DNA of 64,000 nt from Gammaproteobacteria bacterium. GTDB taxonomy: Bacteria; Pseudomonadota; Gammaproteobacteria; Burkholderiales; Sulfuricellaceae. Under the pieces are notes generated by a model that saw only the letters and a list, made by a program, of their open reading frames with translations, made no database searches and was not told the origin of the DNA. Below are positions 9,764 through 19,702 of this stretch, piece by piece. Made by a program: the position numbers and the translations under genes. Where the stretch lies: assembly GCA_018824405.1 (NCBI GenBank), contig JAHJGO010000016.1:248001-312000 (forward strand). The letters run 5' to 3'. The number at the start of each line of letters is the position of its first letter. Position 1 is the first letter of the stretch.

Positions 9764-9875
9764 ATTTTTCTCCTTAAATGGTTAATCGGTATATTTTGAA
9801 ATATTTAGAACGAATATAACTTATATATTGTTCATTAGGACACAATTGGCGAAATAATTCAAGTTTATAAGGCGG

Positions 9876-11510
9876 TTAGAGCTTCTTCAGCAGGGTATAC
9901 AGTTCTGTTTTATCACCCTGGCGGCGTCCCTGCCAGATTGGCTTCCATCCCTGTTCTGACTGCTCCGGCAAATTCGCTCCATTCTGAATCAATTTCAGCT
10001 CGCAGTGGCTGTCGTCAACTTCATCTCGTAGTGTGATGATGCCGGCAAAATAATGCAGCAGGGCGCGTTGCGGTTCTCCCAGCTGTTTGCTGCCTATGCA
10101 GTTGTAATTTGATGGCAGGCTGCCTTGCAGGGAAACGATCATGGCGCGATAGCTTTTGTCAGAGTCGAGCCATGGCAGCCAGATTGTGGCAAGCAGTCCC
10201 CAGGCCAGGGTGATACCCAGTGCGGAATTGACAATTCCTCGCAGTGCATTGCGCTTCATGCGCGCGACAACTACTATCCAGGCGGTGCTCAGTGCTGCGG
10301 CCAGAAACAGTGCCAGGCCATTGATATGAACGATATAGCCGGGTTGACGTTTATCGACCCAGTGAGCGACCTCGGTCGGGTGACCGGTCAGTGATGCATA
10401 CCATGCCAGCCACAATACACCGGCAAACAGGCTGAAAGTCATTACGCTGAACCAGTCCAGTGAATTGGCGGCCCCTCTGCGCAGGGAATTGACGGCCGCC
10501 GTGGCCAAAACCGCCAGTGGCGGAAGTAGCGGCAGGGCATATACATCGCGCGCTATGACGGCGGTGCTCAAGACAAGCAGAATTACCAGGAATGCGGTAA
10601 GGGGCAGGGCAATGGCCGGGATAAATCCGTCTTTCCAATTGTGGCGCCACAGTGTCCAGAGTGCCAAGGGAAGGGCGGGCCAGGCAAACCAGGGCAGGAT
10701 GGTGAAGTAATAGCCTGGCTCGTGACTGGCAAGGAGGGGGGTGGACCCGGTCAGATGTCCCAGATTGTTGACCCACAGCCATTCCATGAATAATTCTGGA
10801 GCGCGCTGGTAAAGCAGGAAAGGCCAGATGGCAAGCCAGGGCAGGGCGGCAACGAATGCAATGGCCAGGCAGATTGCATAGCGGCGGCTACGCCAGGCAC
10901 TGGATAGAAAGGGCAGGAGCAAAGCTGTGATGGCAATGATGCCGGGTTCGAACAGGCCTTTGGACATAAAGCCAACGCCTATTCCACTGCCGATGATGAT
11001 ACCCGCAATGACATGGCGGCGCGGTGCCAGTGCCAGACCATAAAGCGCAATCGCAACCCCGGCCAGTAAAGCCGTATCGGTGATGATCTGATGGGTGCGC
11101 ACTACCAGGCCAAGGCAGGCAATCATGATCAGGGCGGTAATGCGACCATAACCTTTGCCCCATAGTTCGCGTCCGGTCAGGCCTGTGAAAAGTAGCGCCA
11201 GCCCCATATAGAACCCGCTGGCGAGGCGGGCGCCGTCATGCAGAGGCAGCCAGCCGGAAAAAATCTTGGCAATAGCCGCAGCGGTCAGGTAGTAGAGTGG
11301 CGGTCTCTCCATGAAGGGTTCGCCGGCCAGCATGGGAATAACCCAGTCTCCACCCTGAAGAATTGAATAGACGAGTCCGAAGCCAGAGGCCTCATCAGGC
11401 TTCCATGGGTCGTGGCCAACCAGTCCGAGCAGAGTCCACAACGCACAAAGCGCGACAACCCAGCTCAGATGGATGTGAGGTGGTTGTCGGAAAGACTCGA
11501 AAAAGGACAT
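9876..11510 (-). CDS. ArnT/PMT-like glycosyltransferase (GT39 family)
   Basis: 544 aa polytopic membrane protein with about 11-12 hydrophobic helices. The first periplasmic loop carries HDPWKPDEA, whose Asp-Glu pair is the family's catalytic signature, and then FMERPPLYY. Relatives transfer aminoarabinose or other sugars from undecaprenyl phosphate to lipid A or other acceptors. The C-terminal soluble part (about residues 440-544) is periplasmic. It stands alone between ompA and rpmE, so the sugar and acceptor are unknown. Confidence 0.8.
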   Translation of the reverse strand: MSFFESFRQPPHIHLSWVVALCALWTLLGLVGHDPWKPDEASGFGLVYSILQGGDWVIPMLAGEPFMERPPLYYLTAAAIAKIFSGWLPLHDGARLASGFYMGLALLFTGLTGRELWGKGYGRITALIMIACLGLVVRTHQIITDTALLAGVAIALYGLALAPRRHVIAGIIIGSGIGVGFMSKGLFEPGIIAITALLLPFLSSAWRSRRYAICLAIAFVAALPWLAIWPFLLYQRAPELFMEWLWVNNLGHLTGSTPLLASHEPGYYFTILPWFAWPALPLALWTLWRHNWKDGFIPAIALPLTAFLVILLVLSTAVIARDVYALPLLPPLAVLATAAVNSLRRGAANSLDWFSVMTFSLFAGVLWLAWYASLTGHPTEVAHWVDKRQPGYIVHINGLALFLAAALSTAWIVVVARMKRNALRGIVNSALGITLAWGLLATIWLPWLDSDKSYRAMIVSLQGSLPSNYNCIGSKQLGEPQRALLHYFAGIITLRDEVDDSHCELKLIQNGANLPEQSEQGWKPIWQGRRQGDKTELYTLLKKL

Positions 11511-11532
11511 GTTTACAGTGTAAGCAACAAAA

Positions 11533-11562
11533 AAGAAAGGCAGCCTGAGCTGCCTTTCTTTC
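11533..11562 (-). terminator. Terminator of rpmE
   Basis: An 11-bp perfect stem (AAGAAAGGCAG with CTGCCTTTCTT) with a 6-nt loop lies just past the rpmE stop. The minus strand continues with TTTTTTG. Confidence 0.85.
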
Positions 11563-11578
11563 TGAGTCGGATGCGAAC

Positions 11579-11782
11579 TTACTTCATGCCGTACTTCTGG
11601 CGGAATTTCTCAACACGGCCAGCGGTGTCAATAGTCTTCTGCTTGCCGGTATAGAAGGGGTGGCATTGCGAGCACACTTCAACGGTCAGGTCTTTGCTCA
11701 TGGTAGAGCGGGTTTTAAAAGTAAAACCACAGCTGCAGTTCACGTTGATTTCGTTGTAGTTTGGGTGAGTATCCGGTTTCAT
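11579..11782 (-). CDS. rpmE: 50S ribosomal protein L31 (zinc-binding form)
   Basis: 67 aa. Four cysteines (C16, C18, C37, C40) in the CSC...CSQC arrangement define the zinc-containing C+ type of L31. HPFYTGKQ and [10 protein letters not shown] are standard for the family. The gene is monocistronic with its own terminator. Confidence 0.97.
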   Translation of the reverse strand: MKPDTHPNYNEINVNCSCGFTFKTRSTMSKDLTVEVCSQCHPFYTGKQKTIDTAGRVEKFRQKYGMK

Positions 11783-11910
11783 GATTCAAATCCTTGCCTG
11801 TTGCTCGGTTTTTGGCATTTGAGTGCCGCGAAAAATGGCGCAATTATCCATGATTCAAGTTGGCTTGGCAAGGTGTTTGTGGTGAATAAAAGCTGCTCTC
11901 GGGGTGCTGC

Positions 11911-12933
11911 TCAGATCAAGTTCTTACGCACCAGTTCGCTTTTCAGGTAGGCATAATAAATGGGTGCCGCAACCACGCCCATGATGCCGAACGCTGCTTC
12001 CATGACCAGCATGGCAAGCAGCAGTTCCCATGCGTGGGAACGGATCTGGGTGCCGATGATGCGTGCATTGAGGAAGTATTCGAGCTTGTGGATCACGATC
12101 AGGAACAGCAGTGAGGCAACAGCGATCTGTAGCGAGTGCCCCAGACTGACGACGACGATGATGGAGTTGGATATCAGGTTGCCGATCACTGGCAGCAAGC
12201 CGGCAAGGAAGGTGATAATGATCAGGGTTTTTGTCAGGGGCAGGTTAACACCTAACATAGGCAGCACCACGACCAGATAGATTGCGGTAAAAAAGGCATT
12301 CAGCGCCGCAATCCTGACCTGGGCAAAGACGATGCGGCGGAAAGCGTCGCCAAGTAGCCGGACTCGCTCTGCCAGTGCGCCCGAGAGGGGGCCATAGCGA
12401 TGTTGCACCGTCACTTCTCGCAGCGAGATCATGGCGCCGATGATCAATCCGATCAGTACGTGAACCAGGGTGCGGCCCATTTCCTTGCCCACGGTCTGCA
12501 CTTCGCTGGCGTGGGTGCGCAGCAGTTCCACTGCGGCGGTCTGGATGCCTTCAGCGCTGGTAGGCAGTTTTTCCACCAGCCAGTCAGGCAACAAGGTACG
12601 CGAGCCTTCGATGATCACCGCCATTTTTTGCAACAACGCGGGAAGTTTTCCGGTATCGCTGTGAAAGAATGCCATCAGGCCGATGGTGGCGAAGGTGATC
12701 AGGGTTGCCATCAGGCTGGCCAGCAGGGCAACTGCAACAATCTTGGCCGGACGTCCGCCAAAGCGGCGCAGATTGATGCGTGCGGCAAGCAGGTGGACCA
12801 GTTCGTACATCAGCAGTCCCGCCAGCAGTGCCGGCAGAAGGCGTGAGTAAACGATGAAAACAAGCAGCACGGCTGTGATCAGCCAGGTGGAAATTTCAAC
12901 ATGGTAGGGGTTGAACTCTTTAGATAGTGCCAT
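11911..12933 (-). CDS. AI-2E family permease (PerM/YdiK-like)
   Basis: 340 aa with about seven to eight transmembrane helices and the long soluble insertion between the second and third helix pairs usual in this family. The conserved C-terminal block includes PVIGNLISNS, the family's central signature, and AWELLLAMLVMEAAFG. Members export small molecules or act as sodium/proton antiporters; the true substrate is uncertain. Its start overlaps the end of waaF by 14 nt, so the two genes share an mRNA. Confidence 0.85.
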   Translation of the reverse strand: MALSKEFNPYHVEISTWLITAVLLVFIVYSRLLPALLAGLLMYELVHLLAARINLRRFGGRPAKIVAVALLASLMATLITFATIGLMAFFHSDTGKLPALLQKMAVIIEGSRTLLPDWLVEKLPTSAEGIQTAAVELLRTHASEVQTVGKEMGRTLVHVLIGLIIGAMISLREVTVQHRYGPLSGALAERVRLLGDAFRRIVFAQVRIAALNAFFTAIYLVVVLPMLGVNLPLTKTLIIITFLAGLLPVIGNLISNSIIVVVSLGHSLQIAVASLLFLIVIHKLEYFLNARIIGTQIRSHAWELLLAMLVMEAAFGIMGVVAAPIYYAYLKSELVRKNLI

Positions 12934-13963
12934 GGTTTTCCTCGTTGATAGCGACGCCGATCTGCTCCCACACGTTTTGCGGCGTCAGTTTCATCAGACA
13001 TTCGAGATGGCCGAGCGGGCATTCGCGTTTGAAGCACGGACTGCAGGACAGATTCAGGCTGAGGATATGCGCCTTGTGTGACAGAGGGGGCGTAAAGCCG
13101 GGGCTGCTGGAGCCGTAGAGGGCGACAAGCGGCTTGTCCAGCGCGGCGGCGACATGCATCAGGCCGGAATCGTTGCTGACGATCACGCTGGCCGAGGCAA
13201 GCAAATCCACCGCTTCATTGAGGCTGGTCTTGCCGCACAGGTCGAGGCAGGTATCCATGCTCAAGCGCGCCGCCTCGGCACCGGCTTCGCCATCCTTGGC
13301 GGAGCCCACAAGCCATACCTGGAAGCCCTTTGCGTGCAGCAGCTTCCCCAGTGCGGCAAAATGCGCTGCCGGCCAGCGTTTTGCCGGGCCATATTCGGCG
13401 CCCACGCATAGCGCTGCAATCCGGGGTTCTGGGTCCAGGCCGAGCTTGCTCAGCGTGGTATGGCGCGTTTGCTCGTCCGTGTTCAGTTTCGGCTGTGGTA
13501 TCGGATTTGGCAGGGGGCTGTCAGGTGAGTCGGCCAGCGCCACAAAGCGTTCCACCATCAACGGTAGCTTATCCTTGTTCAGTTCGCGCACATCATTGAG
13601 CAGTCCCCAGCGCATTTCGCCGCGATAGCCAGTGCGTTTTGCAATGCCGGCGAAAAACGGCACCAGGGCGGACTTCCACGAGTTGGGCAGCACGATGGCC
13701 TGGTCGTACTGCCTTTGGCGCAGCGCTTTACCCAGGTGGTAGCGTGCTGCCAGATTGAATTCACCATGCCCGAATGGGTTGGCAATGGCCTCATGCACTT
13801 CTGTCATGCGCGCCAGCAGGGGCAGTGTCCAGGCAGGCGCCAGCACGTCCAGCAGCAGACCTGGATGAAGCTGATGCAGGCGCATGAACAGCGGCTGCGC
13901 CATGACCATGTCGCCTACCCAGGAGGGGGCGACGATGAGGATTTTGTAGGGTTGCGGGGCCAT
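12920..13963 (-). CDS. waaF: ADP-heptose:LPS heptosyltransferase II
   Basis: 347 aa GT9 enzyme that adds the second heptose to the LPS inner core on the cytoplasmic face. Key signatures are the N-terminal ILIVAPSWVGDMVMAQPLF, LPNSWKSALVPFFAGI, and the nucleotide-sugar loop VSNDSGLMHVAAAL with ALYGSSSPGFTPPL. The WVGDMVMAQ form indicates heptosyltransferase II rather than I. The downstream AI-2E permease is translationally coupled. Confidence 0.93.
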   Translation of the reverse strand: MAPQPYKILIVAPSWVGDMVMAQPLFMRLHQLHPGLLLDVLAPAWTLPLLARMTEVHEAIANPFGHGEFNLAARYHLGKALRQRQYDQAIVLPNSWKSALVPFFAGIAKRTGYRGEMRWGLLNDVRELNKDKLPLMVERFVALADSPDSPLPNPIPQPKLNTDEQTRHTTLSKLGLDPEPRIAALCVGAEYGPAKRWPAAHFAALGKLLHAKGFQVWLVGSAKDGEAGAEAARLSMDTCLDLCGKTSLNEAVDLLASASVIVSNDSGLMHVAAALDKPLVALYGSSSPGFTPPLSHKAHILSLNLSCSPCFKRECPLGHLECLMKLTPQNVWEQIGVAINEENHGTI

Positions 13964-13985
13964 GAGGCCGCAGTTTACCCAATTT

Positions 13986-15088
<1,103 letters not shown>

Positions 15089-15092
<4 letters not shown>

Positions 15093-15637
15093 GAGGATTC
15101 CTTCCATTTGTTCACGGTATAGCGGAACAGTTTGACGTCCTTGTCCCAGAAGTCGGGCGACAGCCCTGCCTTGTGCTTGAGGTGGGCCATGAATTCGGCG
15201 GGTTGCGGCAATTGCTCCCACACCTGCGGCAGGAAAGTGGCGCGGTACGGCCCGTATTCGAACACGATGCCGTCCTCCAGTGGCCGCAATTGCGCCAGCG
15301 CGTCCTGTTCGCTGCTGAAACTGATGGGAGCAAGCGACGAGAGCAGCGACACTTCAACCTGAGTCCTGTCCAGTTCGTCCGCGTCCAGCGGCGCAAAGCG
15401 CGGGTCGCGCAAGGCGGCGGCCAGGGCGTTGGCCTTGATGTCCGACAGCAAGGAACGGTGCGCTTCCAGGCTGCCGATGCAGCCGCGCAGTTCGCCCTGC
15501 TGGGTGAGGGTGACGAAGGTCGCGCCCGGCGCCTCTAGCCATGGGGCGGATTCGTCTGCCTGCATGGATTTGCCAAGCGCGCTGGAAATCGTTGCGCGGG
15601 CAATGGCGAGCAGGGCTTTTCCCTGTTCAGTGGACAT
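15089..15637 (-). CDS. AMMECR1-domain protein (AmmeMemoRadiSam system protein A)
   Basis: 182 aa from the ATG at 15637 (MSTEQGKALLAIAR); an earlier ATG at 15667 would give 192 aa but a larger overlap with the upstream gene. The AMMECR1 core is seen in FVTLTQQGELRGCIGSLEA, where LRGCIG is the invariant motif, and in DPRFAPLDADELDRTQVEVS. It overlaps Memo on one side (11 nt) and the radical SAM gene on the other (4 nt), an arrangement that points to a shared complex or pathway. Confidence 0.9.
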
Positions 15638-16433
15638 GGCCGGACTCTTCAAAGGCAAATGCACCATAACCCACCACGCGGCTGCGGTCCCCCGAAGTGT
15701 CGCCGGAGTTGCGCAGATCCAGTAGATGCGGCTTCAAATGATGGTGCCGTGCGGCCAGCAACAATCCGTTGACCGGTGTGCCTCCGCAAGCCTGCTCGTG
15801 GCTGACCGGCGCGTCCAGGGCCAGAATGGCCTGTGCCGTCTCGCTGTCCACGCGCTTGGCTACATCATAGGGCAGATAATGCGAAAGGTCGGAGCTGATG
15901 ACAATCAGGGTTTCCGGGCCGCCCCATAGTTGTTCCAGCACTTCCGCCACCTCCTCTGGCGTGGCATCGCCCACGGCCAGCGGCACCAGGCTGAAATCGT
16001 CCAGCACCATTTGCAGGAAGGGCAGTTGTACTTCCAGCGAATGTTCCCAGGCATGGACGGGGAAGCTTTCCACCACCTGCGGCAGGCTGGCGGCCCGCGC
16101 CATGGCCTGCTGATCCAGCGCAATGATGCCCAAGGGGGTTTCAAAACTGTCGACGCCGGGCAGCGCCAGTCCGCGTACCGGCACGCGGTGCACCGGGCCG
16201 AGCAGCACCACGCGTTTGATCTGGTGGCGCAGCGGGATGAGCCGGGCATAGGCGCTGGCGGCGATGGGGCCTGAATAGATGTACCCGGCGTGGGGTACAA
16301 TCAGGGCCTTGGGCGGAGTGGCGTCTGCAGGCGCGGCGACAGCGGCCAACATGGCCTGGATGTCGTGTTTCAGGACGCCGGGCTCGCCGGGATAGAAAGC
16401 GCCGGCAACGGCGGCGGGACGGACTTCATTCAT
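15627..16433 (-). CDS. Memo-like protein (AmmeMemoRadiSam system protein B)
   Basis: 268 aa. VRPAAVAGAFYPGEP at the N-terminus, VPHAGYIYSGPIAASAY and SSDLSHYLPYDVAKRVD place it in the Memo family, a fold related to extradiol dioxygenases. The His residues in HAGY, in HAWEHSLEVQLPFL and in DLSHY sit where the family's metal-like pocket lies. It is the first gene of the three-gene operon and diverges from ispD across an 88-nt gap. Confidence 0.92.
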   Translation of the reverse strand: MNEVRPAAVAGAFYPGEPGVLKHDIQAMLAAVAAPADATPPKALIVPHAGYIYSGPIAASAYARLIPLRHQIKRVVLLGPVHRVPVRGLALPGVDSFETPLGIIALDQQAMARAASLPQVVESFPVHAWEHSLEVQLPFLQMVLDDFSLVPLAVGDATPEEVAEVLEQLWGGPETLIVISSDLSHYLPYDVAKRVDSETAQAILALDAPVSHEQACGGTPVNGLLLAARHHHLKPHLLDLRNSGDTSGDRSRVVGYGAFAFEESGHVH

Positions 16434-16467
16434 GCTTACCCCTCCTTGCCTTAACTGACAGTAAAAT

Positions 16468-16499
16468 GGGTATGATCAAGACCTTACTTCATCATACCC
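16468..16499. promoter_or_regulatory. Perfect 9-bp inverted repeat between memo and ispD
   Basis: GGGTATGAT (16468-16476) and ATCATACCC (16491-16499) are exact complements separated by 14 nt, in the divergent gap between the Memo gene and ispD. There is no T-tract, so a terminator is unlikely. A two-turn operator for a dimeric regulator or a leader hairpin are both possible. Confidence 0.45.
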
Positions 16500-16521
16500 C
16501 TGACACAATTCGGATCAAGAG

Positions 16522-17217
16522 ATGACCACCTTTTATGCTTTGATTCCCGCCGCCGGCTCAGGTTCACGTATGGGCGCGCCCAGGCCCAAACAATATCTGG
16601 AAATCGGCGGGCATCCCCTGATTTACTACGCGATTGCCCGCCTCTGCGGCTGCAAGGAAATCGAGCGGGTGTATGTGGTGCTGGCGCGCGACGACGAGCG
16701 CTGGGGCAGCTATGACTGGGAGGCTTTTGCGCCGACGCTGGTGCCCCTGTTTTGCGGCGGGGCGGAACGCTTCGAAAGCGTACGCAATGGCCTCAAGGCC
16801 ATTCAGGATGATGTGGCTGCCGATGACTGGGTGCTGGTGCATGATGCCGCCCGGCCCGGCCTGAGTGAGGAAGCGCTGGGGCGCCTGATTGCCGAAGGCG
16901 GCTCGGACGAAGTGGGCGGGCTGCTGGCCGTGCCGGTGGCAGACACCCTGAAACGCTCCGATGGGGTGCATCACGTCGCCCATACCGAGCCGCGCGCCGG
17001 CCTGTGGCAGGCGCAGACGCCGCAGATGTTTCGCCACGGCACGCTGCTTGAGGCGCTGTCGCAGCCAGGAACGCATGTGCCGACCGACGAAGCGCAGGCG
17101 ATTGAGCAAATGGGGCTGAAGCCCAGGCTGGTGCTGGGGGACAGCCGGAATTTCAAGGTGACTTATGCGCAGGATCTGGAGATGGCGGAATTGCTGTTAA
17201 CTAAGGAGGCAGTATGA
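16522..17217 (+). CDS. ispD: 2-C-methyl-D-erythritol 4-phosphate cytidylyltransferase
   Basis: 231 aa. Third enzyme of the non-mevalonate isoprenoid pathway: MEP plus CTP gives CDP-ME. The CTP-binding loop [30 protein letters not shown], and [13 protein letters not shown] are all present. Its stop overlaps the start of ispF (ATGA at 17214), as in many proteobacteria. Confidence 0.96.
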   Translation: MTTFYALIPAAGSGSRMGAPRPKQYLEIGGHPLIYYAIARLCGCKEIERVYVVLARDDERWGSYDWEAFAPTLVPLFCGGAERFESVRNGLKAIQDDVAADDWVLVHDAARPGLSEEALGRLIAEGGSDEVGGLLAVPVADTLKRSDGVHHVAHTEPRAGLWQAQTPQMFRHGTLLEALSQPGTHVPTDEAQAIEQMGLKPRLVLGDSRNFKVTYAQDLEMAELLLTKEAV

Positions 17218-17687
17218 GAATCGGTCAAGGTTTCGATGTACATGCCCTGGTAGAAGGGCGCAGGCTGATCATGGGGGGGGTTGAAGTCCCTTATCAACTG
17301 GGTCTGGCTGGACACTCCGATGCGGATGTGCTGCTGCATGCCATTTGCGATGCGCTGCTGGGCGCGGTGGGGCAGGGCGACATCGGGCGCCATTTCCCGG
17401 ACAGCGATCCGGCATTCAAGGGGATCGATAGCCGCCATTTGCTGCGCGAGGTCGTACGACTGGTGGCGAGCGAGGGTTATCAAGTGGTGAATGTCGATGC
17501 CACGATCATCGCTCAGGCACCCAAAATGGCGCCCTATATTCCGCAGATGGAAGCCAATATCGCGGCCGATCTCGATGTGGATACCGCTGTCGTCAACGTC
17601 AAGGCGACGACCACTGAAAGACTTGGCTATACCGGTCGTGGCGAGGGCATTGCAGCACAGGCGGTGTGCCTTCTGATGAAAGGCTGA
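17214..17687 (+). CDS. ispF: 2-C-methyl-D-erythritol 2,4-cyclodiphosphate synthase
   Basis: 157 aa. Makes MEcPP from CDP-ME 2-phosphate. The zinc-ligand motif GFDVH and [20 protein letters not shown] are present, as is the C-terminal [20 protein letters not shown]. It is translationally coupled to ispD. Confidence 0.97.
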   Translation: MRIGQGFDVHALVEGRRLIMGGVEVPYQLGLAGHSDADVLLHAICDALLGAVGQGDIGRHFPDSDPAFKGIDSRHLLREVVRLVASEGYQVVNVDATIIAQAPKMAPYIPQMEANIAADLDVDTAVVNVKATTTERLGYTGRGEGIAAQAVCLLMKG

Positions 17688-17689
17688 AA

Positions 17690-18247
17690 ATGCCAGAGGG
17701 AGAACAGACGGCACGGCTGTTTTTCGCCCTGTGGCCGGATGCCAAGGTGCGGCACGTTCTCGATCAGGCAGGCAGAAAGCTGCACGCGGCCTGTGGCGGA
17801 CGCCGGATGCGGGCGCCTAATGTGCATCTCACCCTGGTGTTTCTTGGTAACGTGGCAGTGACTCGGCTGGACGAATTGCGCGCCGTGGCCGGGAGCGTAT
17901 CGGGTTCTTCTTTTTCCATGACGCTGGATCGACTTGGCTGGTGGCGCCATAACCGGGTGGCCTGGGCTGCGCCGAATGAGACGTCGGAGGAACTTCAGGG
18001 ATTGGTGACCCAGTTGCAGGAAGGTTTGCGCAATGCGGGCTTTACTTTTGACGATCGCCCGGTTTTTTCCCCGCATGTCACGCTGCTCAGAAATGCCCGT
18101 TGCGAGGGAGTCGAGATGCCGCCCCTGTTGCCTCTTGCGTGGGCGGCTGATGCATTCGTGCTGGTGAAGTCGGTGACGAACGATGCCGGTGCGACCTATG
18201 AAGTCATAGGTCGTTGGAGCCTTTCAGAGGAAAATGATGTGCTCTAG
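17690..18247 (+). CDS. thpR: RNA 2',3'-cyclic phosphodiesterase (LigT/ThpR, 2H family)
   Basis: 185 aa from the ATG at 17690, two bases after the ispF stop. The two H-x-T/S catalytic motifs of 2H phosphoesterases are HLTLVFLG (about residue 45) and HVTLLRNA (about residue 128). LFFALWPDAKVRH at the N-terminus is typical of ThpR. The enzyme opens 2',3'-cyclic RNA ends. The 3' end overlaps the convergent next gene by 24 nt. Confidence 0.9.
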   Translation: MPEGEQTARLFFALWPDAKVRHVLDQAGRKLHAACGGRRMRAPNVHLTLVFLGNVAVTRLDELRAVAGSVSGSSFSMTLDRLGWWRHNRVAWAAPNETSEELQGLVTQLQEGLRNAGFTFDDRPVFSPHVTLLRNARCEGVEMPPLLPLAWAADAFVLVKSVTNDAGATYEVIGRWSLSEENDVL

Positions 18248-18664
18248 GTGCCCGGCCAGCTCTTTTTCAGAGGCCTTGGTGTAATCCTTGTCCACATCTT
18301 CGCTCACCAGCTTGCTCACATGGCTGTTGATGCAACCTTTGAGCAGACCCATGAAGGCCGGCGCTGCCACCAGAATGGCGCGCGTGTAGCTGTTCGAGGT
18401 GCGCCCGCTGTCCATCTCGTTTGCCAGTTGCTGGGCGAAGCGCTCCGCCTCGATGTGTTTCGGGGCAGCGGCGGGGACAAATGAACCATGGCCGTCACCT
18501 GCGCCGGGATTGTGGCCGGGGCGGTCTGAGACCAGATTTCCGGCTTTTTCCCGGCTTTCCGGGTGAGCGAGTTCCTTGATTAATTGCAGCCCTTTTTTGG
18601 GGCCATGATTGGCATAAAGACGTGCGATGCTGGCATTTGCGACAAGAATCCAGGTGGTGCTCAT
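18224..18664 (-). CDS. Host-attachment family protein
   Basis: 146 aa from MSTTWILVANASIARLYAN, the first of two possible ATGs that is well placed. This N-terminus and the FAQQLANEMDSGR..YTRAILVAAPAFMGLLK block match the family annotated as protein required for attachment to host cells. The fold resembles a release-factor eRF1 domain 3-like protein. No biochemical role is established for bacterial members outside plant interaction. It is monocistronic and convergent with thpR. Confidence 0.8.
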   Translation of the reverse strand: MSTTWILVANASIARLYANHGPKKGLQLIKELAHPESREKAGNLVSDRPGHNPGAGDGHGSFVPAAAPKHIEAERFAQQLANEMDSGRTSNSYTRAILVAAPAFMGLLKGCINSHVSKLVSEDVDKDYTKASEKELAGHLEHIIFL

Positions 18665-18916
18665 AATGTTCAACACTCCTGATTGTGATTCCATTTGACC
18701 TAGGTGTGATCAGCTGGAATCGAGGTTGGAATTCCATGCGCGAGGGGTAAAACGTCCCACGATGGTTTGTACAGACTAGCACTTTTTTTTTGCTGGTCAA
18801 TTGAGACAGATCAATTTCGCCTTGTCCATGATCGCTGTTCTAGTCCAAACCGCTCAATACAACTTTCCATTGGTGTGTGAAAATCATCCTGAACCATATT
18901 CTAAAGACGAAGACGC
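18665..18916. other. Divergent intergenic region
   Basis: No gene is supported. The stretch separates two divergent genes and holds a run of nine T at 18782-18790. Promoters for both sides should lie here, but I see no clear consensus boxes. Confidence 0.4.
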
Positions 18917-19702
18917 ATGAAAATCTTGACCCTGATTTTAGCTTTGCTGTTTACATCCCAAGTTGTTCAGGCTGGTGATATCCAGCTCAGAAAGATTGTT
19001 ATAAAGTCGGGTGATGTGGATGTCCCGGCGGAAATTGCCATTCCCGCTGGCAAAGGGCCATTCCCGCCGGTGCTTTATATCCATGCCAAGCGGGGCTACG
19101 ACGAAGTGGATCAGCGCCATATTGCCTCGTTAGCTAAGCAGGGTTTCGCGGTGCTGGCGCCGGACTGGCAGGCAGGGCGATTTATCGAACGCTGGCCGTC
19201 GGCTCATGATCCGGCCACGGAAAACGATGTCGAGGCCGGGCTGGATGCGCTCATGGCCTTGCCGGAAGCGTGCAAAATCCCCGTGGGGGTGGTGGGGTAT
19301 TCGCGCGGCGGTTACTACTCGATCCGCTTGGCGGCCAAGCGCGGCAAGGATGTCGCTGCAATCGCCGCCTATGCGGGCCACATGCAGAACCCCAATGCAC
19401 CGGAGCCGGAACAGCTTTTTAGCGTAGCACCGGAGATTGCGCAGATCACCACCCCGCTGCTGTTTCTGATCGGCGAGCAGGATTTCGAATTGCGCCGCAT
19501 TAACGGCGGCCGTGCTTTCTATGCACTATATGAGCGTGGCGTACCTGTCGAGATGCAGTATTACCCGCTGGCGCGGCGCGCGTTCGATTTCCGCAATGAC
19601 CAGACGCCGGAAGAGAAAATTGCCACCCGGCATGCGCGCGAGCGGGTCAGGGGCTGGTTGCAGAAGTATATGAAGCTGGACAAAAACGGGCGCTGCAGCT
19701 AA
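18917..19702 (+). CDS. Exported dienelactone-hydrolase-like alpha/beta hydrolase
   Basis: 261 aa with a signal peptide ending near VQAG (residue 20). The nucleophile elbow is GYSRGGY (Ser in the G-x-S-x-G position), the acid loop is LIGEQDFE, and YPLARRAFDF aligns with the usual catalytic-His segment, where His is normally expected (here YPLARRAF lacks it). HAKRGYDEVD near the start fits the oxyanion region. The changed His position makes activity uncertain. The 3' end overlaps convergent mnmH by 4 nt. Confidence 0.7.
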   Translation: MKILTLILALLFTSQVVQAGDIQLRKIVIKSGDVDVPAEIAIPAGKGPFPPVLYIHAKRGYDEVDQRHIASLAKQGFAVLAPDWQAGRFIERWPSAHDPATENDVEAGLDALMALPEACKIPVGVVGYSRGGYYSIRLAAKRGKDVAAIAAYAGHMQNPNAPEPEQLFSVAPEIAQITTPLLFLIGEQDFELRRINGGRAFYALYERGVPVEMQYYPLARRAFDFRNDQTPEEKIATRHARERVRGWLQKYMKLDKNGRCS

